DNA from: Lachnospiraceae bacterium
Lineage (GTDB): Bacteria; Bacillota; Clostridia; Lachnospirales; Lachnospiraceae
DNA length: 64,000 nt
Assembly: GCA_004556565.1 (NCBI GenBank)
Contig: SFGN01000008.1
Location: 35,053-99,052, forward strand
Direction: 5' to 3'
The notes under the pieces were generated by a model. That model was not told the DNA's origin. It saw only the letters and a list, made by a program, of their open reading frames with translations, and did no database searches. Of the stretch, positions 27,533 through 36,227 are shown piece by piece (within the stretch, counting starts at the first letter, position 1; each line of letters opens with the position of its first letter). The position numbers were made by a program, and so were the translations under genes.

Positions 27533-29029
27533 TTAATCCTCCTGAATTGTCTTTTTAGTAATGCCGAACTTATCAAAAATGCCGCCATAAATAGCGGACG
27601 CAGTAGTATCAGCACTATGTTTTACAGCTATCTTGGGAGCTTCAGGCTCCGCCTCAAACTGTACTGTCGGGGTGTGGGCCATACCGCGAATGACGTAGCA
27701 CTCGCGCTTCAACTCATCAATAGAGAACTTAGAATTGTCGGTCTTTAGAGCTTCAAATTGCTCATTACCAGCAAGATCGGTAAACTCCGCGAATATCTGC
27801 TCAGCCTCAGCGGTGCGCTTATATGCACGCAGTTCCTCAACCTCAGCAAATACGCTACGCGCTTCCTCCAGCTTGGCAGCTTCCTCCAGAGTGAGCCACT
27901 TGAGAACCATCTTCTCAAAATCGTCATTAAACTCAGCAGTAACGGCCACATCGTCAAAGGTATAACTCATACGACCATTCTCACTGTTGCAGCCGGTATC
28001 GGGCGTCCACACGTTGCGCTCAACATAAGCGTAAGTATCGTCAAAGTCCTGAAGCCAGTACCAAGTCTCAGAAGCCACCTTGCCGTCAGGGGTCTTCACA
28101 ACCTGATCGGGCAGAGCATCAGCCAGAGCGTTGCGCTTCTGCACATAAGTGGCAGAGAACAAAGCGGGTTCGCCGTGAGTCTCGGCGCTCATTGCATCAG
28201 CGGGAGCTTCCTCAGCGGCGGTTTTTGCCTGAGCCATTTCATTGGTAGGATTTTCCAGATTATCCTCAGCGGGAATTTCTTTCATCTCACCAGTAGAAGA
28301 TTCCAGAACGGTCATTTCCTTAGCGGGAAGTTCAGTCTTTTTATCCTTGGGCAACGTTACGTCACCATCCTTTCGGGTATTATTAAAAAGCTCCTCGCTT
28401 AACGCGAAGAGCAGTTTTGCAAGCTTGTCATCGTTCTCATCTGCGGAGAACTTGGTGGTAGCCTGTGCGCCTGTCATGGCAGGAGTTACATCCGCACCTA
28501 ACAGCGTGACGCCAGTAAACTTAAAGTCAGTGATATAAAACAGACCGTCTTGTTCGTTATACTCGTAAGCATCAATGTTAATCTCCATTGACACAGCAAC
28601 GGATTCACGCTGCTTTAGAATATCCTCGGCCAGATTACTATAGCCACGCCACACATACGCGCTGGCATATACATAATTTTTACCGTCTTCTTCAACGATT
28701 TCGGCCTCTAAGCCATCAGCCGGGAATACGCCCACAGGTACTTCAATGTACTCCAAACGGTACTTGCCCTCGTTCATGGGGTCTTCCACTATAGCCATAT
28801 CATGACCGTGGAAGTCGAACGTGCCATCTTCCTTCTCGACTACATTTGCCAAAACAGGAGTGTTGGCGATAGTAGGAAGTGCCGTTTGCATAGTTTCTTT
28901 GGATATAACACTACCATTCGCGTTCTGACCATCATGACAAACCTTCACGCGAAGCTTTATAAAGCGGTCAGAATCATAAGTATTATCAACGCTATATGTT
29001 GCCCTGCAAGTAAAAGCTTTCTTGTCCAT
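27533..29029 (-). CDS. Prohead maturation protease fused to scaffold
   Basis: The product is 498 residues from the ATG at 29029, with AAAGGAGGTG upstream. Residues 1-190 form a prohead protease domain: FDFHGHD supplies the His, ESVAVSMEINID the Ser, and YITDFKFTGVTLLGADVTPAM the closing strand. The rest is acidic and helical, with Glu- and Ala-rich linkers, as expected of a scaffold that is cleaved during maturation. The gene between portal and capsid is the usual site. Confidence 0.8.
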   Translation of the reverse strand: MDKKAFTCRATYSVDNTYDSDRFIKLRVKVCHDGQNANGSVISKETMQTALPTIANTPVLANVVEKEDGTFDFHGHDMAIVEDPMNEGKYRLEYIEVPVGVFPADGLEAEIVEEDGKNYVYASAYVWRGYSNLAEDILKQRESVAVSMEINIDAYEYNEQDGLFYITDFKFTGVTLLGADVTPAMTGAQATTKFSADENDDKLAKLLFALSEELFNNTRKDGDVTLPKDKKTELPAKEMTVLESSTGEMKEIPAEDNLENPTNEMAQAKTAAEEAPADAMSAETHGEPALFSATYVQKRNALADALPDQVVKTPDGKVASETWYWLQDFDDTYAYVERNVWTPDTGCNSENGRMSYTFDDVAVTAEFNDDFEKMVLKWLTLEEAAKLEEARSVFAEVEELRAYKRTAEAEQIFAEFTDLAGNEQFEALKTDNSKFSIDELKRECYVIRGMAHTPTVQFEAEPEAPKIAVKHSADTTASAIYGGIFDKFGITKKTIQED

Positions 29030-29043
29030 TTTTTCACCTCCTT

Positions 29044-29244
29044 TCATGGGTGTAATAGCCCATTAAAAGGGAGCCTATTTGTGAACACGACCTTATGGTC
29101 TGCAAGTACCATAGATAGTTCGGGCTTATTCTCAAAACAGTACATCTTGCCATCAACAGTAGGCATAGTGCTGATAAGTTTATAGCCTTCTTGCAGAAGC
29201 CGATTCTTAATAGCTTCGTCAACGACGAAGACGAATTTTTCCAT
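29044..29244 (-). CDS. Small hypothetical protein (DUF5659-like)
   Basis: The product is 66 residues: FVFVVDEAIKNRLLQEGYKL, MYCFENKPELSMVLA. A helix binding pattern followed by strands matches small proteins commonly found beside phage structural genes. AAGGAGAAATA precedes the ATG. The 65 bases separating it from the portal gene hold only a weak hairpin. Confidence 0.65.
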   Translation of the reverse strand: MEKFVFVVDEAIKNRLLQEGYKLISTMPTVDGKMYCFENKPELSMVLADHKVVFTNRLPFNGLLHP

Positions 29245-29309
29245 TATTTCTCCTTATAATGTAGAAAATTTACATACATGAGCAATCGAACAAGCAGTGA
29301 AATTACTGC

Positions 29310-30806
29310 CTACTGCTTATCACGGGTACGTAGCCCTTCATCAGTAATATTGCCATCATCCGAAGCGGGACGTCCCGGGTCGTTGCTGGAAAGAGTGTTG
29401 CTGCTCTGAAGAGGCACAAGACGATTGGGAAGGTCTAATACCTGTGTCTCTAAATAATTCAGCCCCAAAGCATATAGCGGCTCCATACCCAACGTCGCCA
29501 TCAAAGGAGTGACGGGCAAACCGTACTGTATTGTGCTCATCAAAGTCTTTTGATAACTGTCACGAGTGTATCTGCCACACGGCAGGAATACCAGACGGAA
29601 ATTCTTACCAAAAGACTGCTTTTGTAAAATACGATTGATAGCTATACCAATGTTGCGCACGACACTCCAAGTCAACGACTCGTCTGCCATACCGCTAATC
29701 TCCAAGGCACGAGACGATGTACTCGAACCAGAGAAAATCAGACTGCTAACACCAGCAGCATCCCAAAGATATTTCTCAGAAGCTGCTACCTTATCATTAT
29801 CAGCCGTACCACTCTGATCGAAACTGATCTTATCAAGTGCCATCGGAGTCAACACGCTACCAACGTTCTCTGGTAGAATTGATTCTAAATTCTGCCAAAA
29901 TTGTTTGGCAGTATCAAAATCCAATGCCCATTCACCCTGATTATTCAACCCCAGCTTCATCGCTATGAGACAATAATTATCCAATGATGACCTTACCATT
30001 TGAAGCGCCTTATAATCTTCAATATCGTAAATCTCCCTTAAAATACCTGCAAATGGAGGTAGGGGGTATAGGAACTCTGTATTAACCTTAATAGCGAAAG
30101 AATTGGGCACATCCAGCTCGATCCAACGAGCAGTCGTATCCTCCTGGTACTGGTTATATTTAGTTGTGAACTCCGCAGGAAACAGGGGGAGTTCATCGCT
30201 GTACTGGTCAAAATATGAAAAGTCGAACGAGACGTTAAAACAGTTTTGACTCTGCGAGGCTATCTTACAATACTTAGGGTCGAGTATCTGGAAAGCCATG
30301 CCATCCTTAGTAACCCATGTAGTAACATAACACACGTCTTCCCGAAAACACGTAGTAAGAATTTTCTTACACTGTGCCGGTATATCTGAACCAGCCAAGA
30401 AAAACGCAGTGCGCCTATACTTGTCCTTAATAGATTCGGTGTCGCCCTCATCTTCAAAAGACACCTGACTAATAGTGTAGGCCATATCGCACAAATCCGC
30501 AAAATAATGAACAAGCCGGTGGAAGTGACTGCTGAGATTGTACAGCATAACCACAGCATTACGAAGCTGTTCTTCATTGGTTTCGGGGTTTTGTACATAA
30601 GTCGTAATTTGTTCTTTACTATATTTGGCAAAGGTTGTAGACTTAGTACTATTGTTTAAGTCCTTATAAACAATCCTTGCCATATTAGCAAACCATGCTT
30701 TTTGATGGGGCGTAAATAACCCATCCATGTCAAAGGTCTTACTGACCTCCGCTGATTTAGAGAGGGGAGGGGTGGCGACCTTAATTTCTTCAGGCGCGAC
30801 AGCCAT
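29310..30806 (-). CDS. Portal protein
   Basis: The product is 498 residues and lies 15 bases from the large terminase. The clip and stem region is visible around YDIEDYKALQMVRSSLDNY, followed by LGLNNQGEWALDFDTAKQF, GTADNDKVAASEKYLWDAAG and a C-terminal GLPVTPLMATLGMEP. This order is typical of siphophage portals (SPP1/HK97-like). It forms the dodecameric DNA channel of the capsid. AAAGGAGGTGCTGG lies upstream of the ATG. Confidence 0.88.
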   Translation of the reverse strand: MAVAPEEIKVATPPLSKSAEVSKTFDMDGLFTPHQKAWFANMARIVYKDLNNSTKSTTFAKYSKEQITTYVQNPETNEEQLRNAVVMLYNLSSHFHRLVHYFADLCDMAYTISQVSFEDEGDTESIKDKYRRTAFFLAGSDIPAQCKKILTTCFREDVCYVTTWVTKDGMAFQILDPKYCKIASQSQNCFNVSFDFSYFDQYSDELPLFPAEFTTKYNQYQEDTTARWIELDVPNSFAIKVNTEFLYPLPPFAGILREIYDIEDYKALQMVRSSLDNYCLIAMKLGLNNQGEWALDFDTAKQFWQNLESILPENVGSVLTPMALDKISFDQSGTADNDKVAASEKYLWDAAGVSSLIFSGSSTSSRALEISGMADESLTWSVVRNIGIAINRILQKQSFGKNFRLVFLPCGRYTRDSYQKTLMSTIQYGLPVTPLMATLGMEPLYALGLNYLETQVLDLPNRLVPLQSSNTLSSNDPGRPASDDGNITDEGLRTRDKQ

Positions 30807-30821
30807 ATGCCAGCACCTCCT

Positions 30822-32483
30822 TTACTTGATTTTCGGCGCACGAAACGCAAAAAAGTCGATAGGAACCGACTTCTTAACCGTCAACGCCGAAGCATATTCG
30901 CTGATATAATACAGAACATATACCAGAGCGGAGAATCTATCCTTATCCAACTGGCGCACTACCTTCTCGACCGATAGCGCACCACTGGGTTGGTACTTGA
31001 GTTTGAGGTTTGCCACTTCGTCAAACAAAAGATCTGTTTGAACATAGGGAGTTATGTCAAAATTATTATCTGATTGCCACTCGTTATATAGTTCTGCTTC
31101 TTCTTTTTTGCACAACAACCGCAGCGTGCCGCTATCGACCATATTGATAAAATCCGTAATAATACGCGACTGCACGCCCTGCGCCTTAATATCATATAAG
31201 CATTTAGGTGCATTGCGCGATTCGGATTGATTAGTGGTGTTTACCGTATCCCATGCTTCATACTTCTGCTGAGTCACAGGGTCAACATTATTCTCCAACA
31301 ATTTATCTATCAGACCGGAACCCAGACCGTTACCGTCGCAAATAACCATCTTGGGGTTATATTTAGCGGCCATACGCTTAATGATAGCCGCCTGCGCTGT
31401 AAAGTTCAGTATATTAGGCACAGTCATCACATTCACAATGTCTACATGCTTGATACGATTAGTGGCGTGGTCTCGGTCAACCTTAGCTACCACTATAGAG
31501 GACTGATTATTATTCGTCTTCTGGGAACGCGCCACGTCTACACCCATATAATACTCGTCCGCAGCGTTTTCGGTCTGCATAATAGCCTTGTCCAGCTTAC
31601 GGCAAGCTAAGAATCTGTTGATATCAATCAGTGCGTTATCACTACTGCCAGTCCATGTGCCGCCATAGTTTTGCGCAAAGGCTATAGGGGACATATTACG
31701 TCGTTTTTCGAGTATCTGCGGCTTAGAAGAACCACGCCCGTACCAACAAGGCAACAGCCAATCGGCCCCAATAACCATCTTACCTTTAAGGTCAACCATG
31801 TCTTGATACATCTGTATGGAATGCCGCCATTCATCAGATGAACGCCAACCAGGAGTAGACAAAAAGTTAATCTGTTGATTAAGCTCACAAGGGTCAACAA
31901 CACCAAGCTTACCAACAGTATACCTCGGCACTTCAACAATAGGCTCAATGGCGTCTTGAAAAGTCAGAGTGTCAACCAGAACCGATTCTTCAACGTTAAT
32001 ACGTTTTCTACGCTGACCTTTTGACGATTGAGCGTTTGCTAATGCGTCAAGTCGCGAACCGTTCTTAAAGACAACCAAAGCCTCGTTACGAGTAAACGAA
32101 TGCTTACTTATTTCGTTAGACAACAAAGGATAAGCCCGCATTAGTTCGTCATACTTGTCCTTCATTATTTTGACAGCATTTTCTTTGGTTTGAGCTGTTA
32201 CCGCTAAGGTAATACCGGGATACCAAATAGCAAGCACATATTGTACCGCTTGTTCAGAAAAAGACTTAGCAGCGCCTCGTGGCAAACAACCATACGTGCT
32301 AAAAAAACGAGCCAGTGAGCGCATTAGAATGCGCTCGTCCAAATCGAGCTTAAAACCGTTATTTGGTCCCTTGCATAAATCCAGAAACGCATCGGGCATC
32401 CAGCGACAATAACTCGCAAAAGCTACATAATTCTCCAGCGAATCCCCAAATTTAGAATGTATCTGTGAATAATCAATCGCCAC
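30822..32483 (-). CDS. terL: Terminase large subunit
   Basis: The product is 553 residues. The ATPase part has GCLPRGAAKSF near residue 60 (Walker A-like) and RRKRINVEES near residue 165 (Walker B with catalytic Glu). The C-terminal nuclease has YYMGVDVARS (first Asp) and PKMVICDGNGLGSGLID (second Asp). It cuts and packages concatemeric DNA. The start is GTG with AGGAGGTAACTTTGG upstream, and it overlaps the upstream gene by 11 bases. Confidence 0.93.
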   Translation of the reverse strand: MAIDYSQIHSKFGDSLENYVAFASYCRWMPDAFLDLCKGPNNGFKLDLDERILMRSLARFFSTYGCLPRGAAKSFSEQAVQYVLAIWYPGITLAVTAQTKENAVKIMKDKYDELMRAYPLLSNEISKHSFTRNEALVVFKNGSRLDALANAQSSKGQRRKRINVEESVLVDTLTFQDAIEPIVEVPRYTVGKLGVVDPCELNQQINFLSTPGWRSSDEWRHSIQMYQDMVDLKGKMVIGADWLLPCWYGRGSSKPQILEKRRNMSPIAFAQNYGGTWTGSSDNALIDINRFLACRKLDKAIMQTENAADEYYMGVDVARSQKTNNNQSSIVVAKVDRDHATNRIKHVDIVNVMTVPNILNFTAQAAIIKRMAAKYNPKMVICDGNGLGSGLIDKLLENNVDPVTQQKYEAWDTVNTTNQSESRNAPKCLYDIKAQGVQSRIITDFINMVDSGTLRLLCKKEEAELYNEWQSDNNFDITPYVQTDLLFDEVANLKLKYQPSGALSVEKVVRQLDKDRFSALVYVLYYISEYASALTVKKSVPIDFFAFRAPKIK

Positions 32484-33633
32484 CCAAAGTTACCTCCTCT
32501 GGGCCATTATCAACTACTGTTTCATTAGGCAGTACGATAAATTTCTCAATCTGAGATCTATTGGTTTCTGTGGGGTCTTCTGTAAATATACCCGTTGGGT
32601 CGCCATATTGCTCTATGTAAGATTTCTTACGATCGTCATAGAAACGATACACATCCTCATAGGTACACTCTGGCTTATCCTCCAGCCTGCGTAAGTAGTT
32701 AACCAAACACCATATAATAAAATCTGCCGCATCATTAGGTTTGTACCTAAACTGCGGCAGTATGGGAATAACATCAACAGCCTGTTCAATAGCCTGCGAC
32801 AACTCCGAGAAGCTATTTATGCCACCCTCAAGGTCAGCCTTGCTCATCTGCTTGGGATTAATTTTCGCCCGATCAGCAGCATCCGCAGACATTTTGGCCC
32901 ACTTCTGTGCCTCAGTAATATTACCCTTAGAGACGGCTATTTCTTCCTGCACCTTAAACCGGACATATGTGACCAGAGCCTCCGTATGAAAACTGGTAAA
33001 ATCAACATAAGACTCTTTAAGCTGATTGTACTTAGACCACATGCGCCGATACTCATCATATTTGTATCCTTCGCCAAATAGTTTGATAATATCATCAGTT
33101 ATCTCCGTGATATCATCCTGTTCCTGCGCAAACATAGGTTTATCCGGGTCGGTAACAGGCACAAACCCCACATCAACAGGTCGTGTTATTTGAACAGGCT
33201 CACCCTTGTTTTTCTCAGCAACAAACTCCTGACTCTGTTGCCAGTCCATACCTTTATATGGTTTGATGTTAATATTCTTAATATAGTTGCCAACAATCTG
33301 CTTACGGCTCGTTGCATCCACAGTTTTGCCTTGGCAACTCCTATTGTACTGCGATACGGCGGCATCCATCATCTCAGGGAACCACGGTGCATCCATCTTA
33401 CGCAGTAACTCAACAAATGGTTTAGTTTGCAGTTTTGTATAGTCCTCGCCCAGTAGAGTTTTAGCCATGCAAACTTTACAGACCGGCAATCGCCCGTCTG
33501 AATAAATAGGGTTGGAGGTTAGATAAAAATCCTCAATAGGGTGCATCTGCTCACCCGCTGGGCACAACCCACAACGCTTTGCCTCTTTATTGACAGTACG
33601 AGGAGCGCGTTTTGCTTTTTTCTTAGCGGGCAA
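32473..33633 (-). CDS. Probable terminase small subunit, Zn-finger type
   Basis: The product is 386 residues. A basic N-terminus (AKKKAKRAPR) is followed by a likely zinc module, CGLCPAGEQMHPIEDFY and CKVCMAK, and a large helical remainder. Position upstream of TerL and the DNA-binding look support a small-terminase role, though it is longer than the usual 150-200 residues. The start is TTG at 33633 with AAAGGATTG upstream. Confidence 0.65.
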   Translation of the reverse strand: MPAKKKAKRAPRTVNKEAKRCGLCPAGEQMHPIEDFYLTSNPIYSDGRLPVCKVCMAKTLLGEDYTKLQTKPFVELLRKMDAPWFPEMMDAAVSQYNRSCQGKTVDATSRKQIVGNYIKNINIKPYKGMDWQQSQEFVAEKNKGEPVQITRPVDVGFVPVTDPDKPMFAQEQDDITEITDDIIKLFGEGYKYDEYRRMWSKYNQLKESYVDFTSFHTEALVTYVRFKVQEEIAVSKGNITEAQKWAKMSADAADRAKINPKQMSKADLEGGINSFSELSQAIEQAVDVIPILPQFRYKPNDAADFIIWCLVNYLRRLEDKPECTYEDVYRFYDDRKKSYIEQYGDPTGIFTEDPTETNRSQIEKFIVLPNETVVDNGPEEVTLGGD

Positions 33634-33662
33634 ATCTATTCAATCCTTTCATTCCAAAAAAT

Positions 33663-33983
33663 TTAGTCAAATATTACGACATTGACCATTAAAGACGCTG
33701 TAGGTACAGTTTCGCACATAAATGTAAGTTGTCCTGCTGCCTGCGCCGACGCTCTAATATCTGCGTCATAATAATCGGTCATAGAATCTTCGATAGGAGC
33801 AACAAACAAATCATTATCAGCGGTCACTCCGGGCAAGTTGACCGTCTGGCTTTTATCTGACCAACCATCCGCAGCCAATGTGACGACGCTGCGTATTTTA
33901 TTGGTTACGCCATCTAAAGCTGCATCAACATACTCCTTTGTGGTTATATCTTTAGGATCATCAACGGGCGAATAACATTTCAT
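33663..33983 (-). CDS. Short fibre-type protein with shared C-terminal domain
   Basis: The product is 106 residues. After a short N-terminal helix (DITTKEYVDAALDGV, typical of fibre and head-fibre trimerisation segments) comes the domain GWSDKSQTVNLPGV to ASLMVNVVIF. It is almost the same as the end of the 4608 gene 29 kb away. It may be a fibre attached to the head or a second tail fibre. Confidence 0.7.
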   Translation of the reverse strand: MKCYSPVDDPKDITTKEYVDAALDGVTNKIRSVVTLAADGWSDKSQTVNLPGVTADNDLFVAPIEDSMTDYYDADIRASAQAAGQLTFMCETVPTASLMVNVVIFD

Positions 33984-33989
33984 CTACCA

Positions 33990-35054
33990 TCACGCTCCCA
34001 CATATGTGATGCGGACGGTCAGTGCGTTAACAGGAGCCTCAGCACAAGTAACAGTGACCACATTATCAGCAGACACCGTAACGTCAGCTATCACAGACTC
34101 ATGCGTAGTTGCGTCCATAATAGATACATTCAACACTGTACCCTCAGCGGTGTAAGTAGCGGTAGCTCCAGAAACAGTCAGGTCATAATATTTAATGGGA
34201 TGAGGCTTATTTATAAGATCAGCATAATCACCGGTAAAAGCAACCGCCTTTAGATCAGCCAAATACTTGATAATCTTACCGATTATAATAGCTAACGACT
34301 CACCGGTATTAGGTAACACACGGGTCTCCGCAGAGGCAAAAGCCACAGTGGTATTACTTGTATCGCCGGTCTGGGTAAGGTAATTACTAAGGTCTACACT
34401 GGTGTCGCCAAGTATCTCCCAAGTATCATTAATACGCATATACTCAGTATACACATCGTTAGTATCAGAATCGGTCTTAGCTACCAGATAAATAACATTG
34501 GTTTTGATAGCTTCTCCTTCGGGTAGAGCATCAACTTTCTCTACACTAAGAGTGGCTATCTGACCAATGAGGTTATTAATCTCGGTCTGAGTATAAGTCT
34601 CAGTTTTAAGATAATAATTAGCGAGATTATTGACGGTATTATCTATAAAATTCTCATCATTAGTGAACTGAGACAGGGCAGTAGGCTTGTCAATAACATT
34701 TGCCCAGTCAACAGCATCAGCAGTGCCACCACCAGTGGCAGACAAAGTGCCTTCCGCAGTAATGGACAGACCGGCACCAATCTTGACACCACCCACAGTA
34801 GATGCAGAGGCAAGAGGGAGGGAGTATACAGTTACTTCCTCGCCACCAATCTTTATGTTGCCGTTGGTCTCGGATGCTTCCACCTTGACACCGGATGATA
34901 CCCACGCAGTACCATTATAGACATATAGTATTTTGTCAGTAGAATTGTAATAATACTGTCCCTCACGAGGATTTTCCGGGGCAGATGCCAAATTCTGCAA
35001 CACAGCGTTGAGAATCTGATTTTTATTCATATCCAGATTTGTTAAAACCTTCAT
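33990..35054 (-). CDS. Fibre protein, possibly a head fibre
   Basis: The product is 354 residues. It opens with VLTNLDMNKNQILNAVLQNL and GQYYYNSTDKILYVYNGTAW, standard N-terminal elements of tail and head fibres. A shaft with YYLKTETYTQTEINNLIGQI follows, then FTGDYADLINKP and a beta-sandwich tail domain (VIADVTVSADNVVTVTC). CGGAGGGTATA lies upstream. It lies upstream of the terminase genes, apart from the main tail-fibre cluster. Confidence 0.75.
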   Translation of the reverse strand: MKVLTNLDMNKNQILNAVLQNLASAPENPREGQYYYNSTDKILYVYNGTAWVSSGVKVEASETNGNIKIGGEEVTVYSLPLASASTVGGVKIGAGLSITAEGTLSATGGGTADAVDWANVIDKPTALSQFTNDENFIDNTVNNLANYYLKTETYTQTEINNLIGQIATLSVEKVDALPEGEAIKTNVIYLVAKTDSDTNDVYTEYMRINDTWEILGDTSVDLSNYLTQTGDTSNTTVAFASAETRVLPNTGESLAIIIGKIIKYLADLKAVAFTGDYADLINKPHPIKYYDLTVSGATATYTAEGTVLNVSIMDATTHESVIADVTVSADNVVTVTCAEAPVNALTVRITYVGA

Positions 35055-35065
35055 TATACCCTCCG

Positions 35066-35896
35066 TTAATTAAGAAATGCCTTGCCCGAAAACGCCCCGC
35101 TGAATACTACGGTAAGCGTATTCGCATCAGTATATGCAATCTCACCTATCACACAAGACCCCGCGCTATCTATCACAGTGACCGCAGGAAACTTGTTAAG
35201 ATTATGTTGAATTGTCCAAGTACTTGCGGCCACAGACTGAGTGTGGGTGTAGGTTTTATCCACCACATCCTTATTCACAGACAGGGTTTTACCGTCCAAC
35301 ACTAACCCATCACCAAAATCATAGTTAAGGTCGTTCACGTCCAGTGTGCCAACTATAACCTCACCTTGATCGTTGTACGCTTCACGCCCAGCAAGTATAT
35401 CTTCGGAAGTGGCCCCATTCTTCAACTCCGCAGGTGGTGTATATTTGCTATAAGTGTTAACGTTCAAATAACCTACAAGCTGACGATCTCCAGTGCCAAA
35501 AGCGTGAACACCATGCTTTCTGTCACACCTTACCTCAGTTACCAATTGACCATTCTCGTCCAAAACCTCATTGCCAAACGTTATCTCATTGCATACCACA
35601 AATGGGGTAGGGGCGATGATAGTGTTTATCGTGCCATCCGCAAACGTAAGCTGTACATCATACCAATATTGGCCATAAGCTAACTTCTTGGTATCATCAG
35701 AAGCCAGTTTGACAGTTGCACCCATCTTTTGTATAAGAAAGTCTACCTCAGAATCTGTCTGTTTCACGGTAAAGGTTAAGTTGTCACCCTCAGCAAGCTC
35801 ATAAACCGTTCGCTTATCAGGCTGACGCACCTCAATATTAAAAGAAGCCGTATCACCACGGGTGATAAATATTTTGCCGTACTCGATTTTAAACAG
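35066..35896 (-). CDS. BppU-like fibre protein, non-canonical start
   Basis: The product is about 276 residues. The N-terminal domain KIFITRGDTASFNIEV to WYDVQLTFADG is the BppU/immunoglobulin type. A middle part has LKNGATSEDILAGREAYNDQGEVIVG. The C-terminus (STWTIQHNLNKFPAVTVIDSAG, ending FSGKAFLN) is a fibre tip domain common in phages. No ATG, GTG or TTG fits: GGAGGT at 35904-35909 points to CTG at 35896 (7-base spacing) or ATT at 35899 (4-base spacing). The longer frame up to 36004 would run through a terminator. Confidence 0.7.
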   Translation of the reverse strand: MFKIEYGKIFITRGDTASFNIEVRQPDKRTVYELAEGDNLTFTVKQTDSEVDFLIQKMGATVKLASDDTKKLAYGQYWYDVQLTFADGTINTIIAPTPFVVCNEITFGNEVLDENGQLVTEVRCDRKHGVHAFGTGDRQLVGYLNVNTYSKYTPPAELKNGATSEDILAGREAYNDQGEVIVGTLDVNDLNYDFGDGLVLDGKTLSVNKDVVDKTYTHTQSVAASTWTIQHNLNKFPAVTVIDSAGSCVIGEIAYTDANTLTVVFSGAFSGKAFLN

Positions 35897-35939
35897 AATT
35901 ACCACCTCCGCAGTGTTAAAATTTTTAAACACAAAAACA

Positions 35940-35963
35940 GGGCAGCCAAATGAAAGCTGCCCC
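35940..35963 (-). terminator. Terminator upstream of the structural genes
   Basis: On the minus strand GGGGCAGC pairs with GCTGCCC around a TTTCATTTG loop, followed by TGTTTTTGTG. It ends the transcript coming from the PAPS-reductase side and so separates the RNAP region from the packaging genes. Confidence 0.75.
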
Positions 35964-36227
35964 GTTTCGTATGCAAGGGTGAAAGGGAAAGAAGACCCTC
36001 GCAATCGCTAATGGTGGGCAGTTCAGGATGCCCAGCCTGAGCATATTTTAGATTCCGCTCGTCCTGCTCGACGACGAGATCATACAATCAGGTTTTTAGT
36101 CGCCTGTCCGACATACACAGAAGTTGCGGCATCATCTCACAGCCGCGCTATATCTCTGTTACTTGGACTTGTTAAACATACAATCCACACCCGCACAATC
36201 GTTAAACATGCGAAAGCGAGGGAAGTA
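35964..36227 (-). other. Non-coding or decayed stretch between two modules
   Basis: This 264-base gap has no convincing gene. Minus-strand frames are short: a 16-residue peptide starting at about 36209 with no ribosome site, and a protein-like segment (VEQDERNLKYAQAGHPELP) from a TTG at 36087 that runs into the terminator hairpin. They could be remnants of a lost gene. A late promoter for the structural genes might lie here, but I see no clear -35/-10 pair. Confidence 0.35.

Noticed and set aside
35899-36087. 62-codon minus-strand frame from TTG
   Set aside because: It runs through a terminator hairpin and into the start region of the next gene; only its first part looks protein-like.
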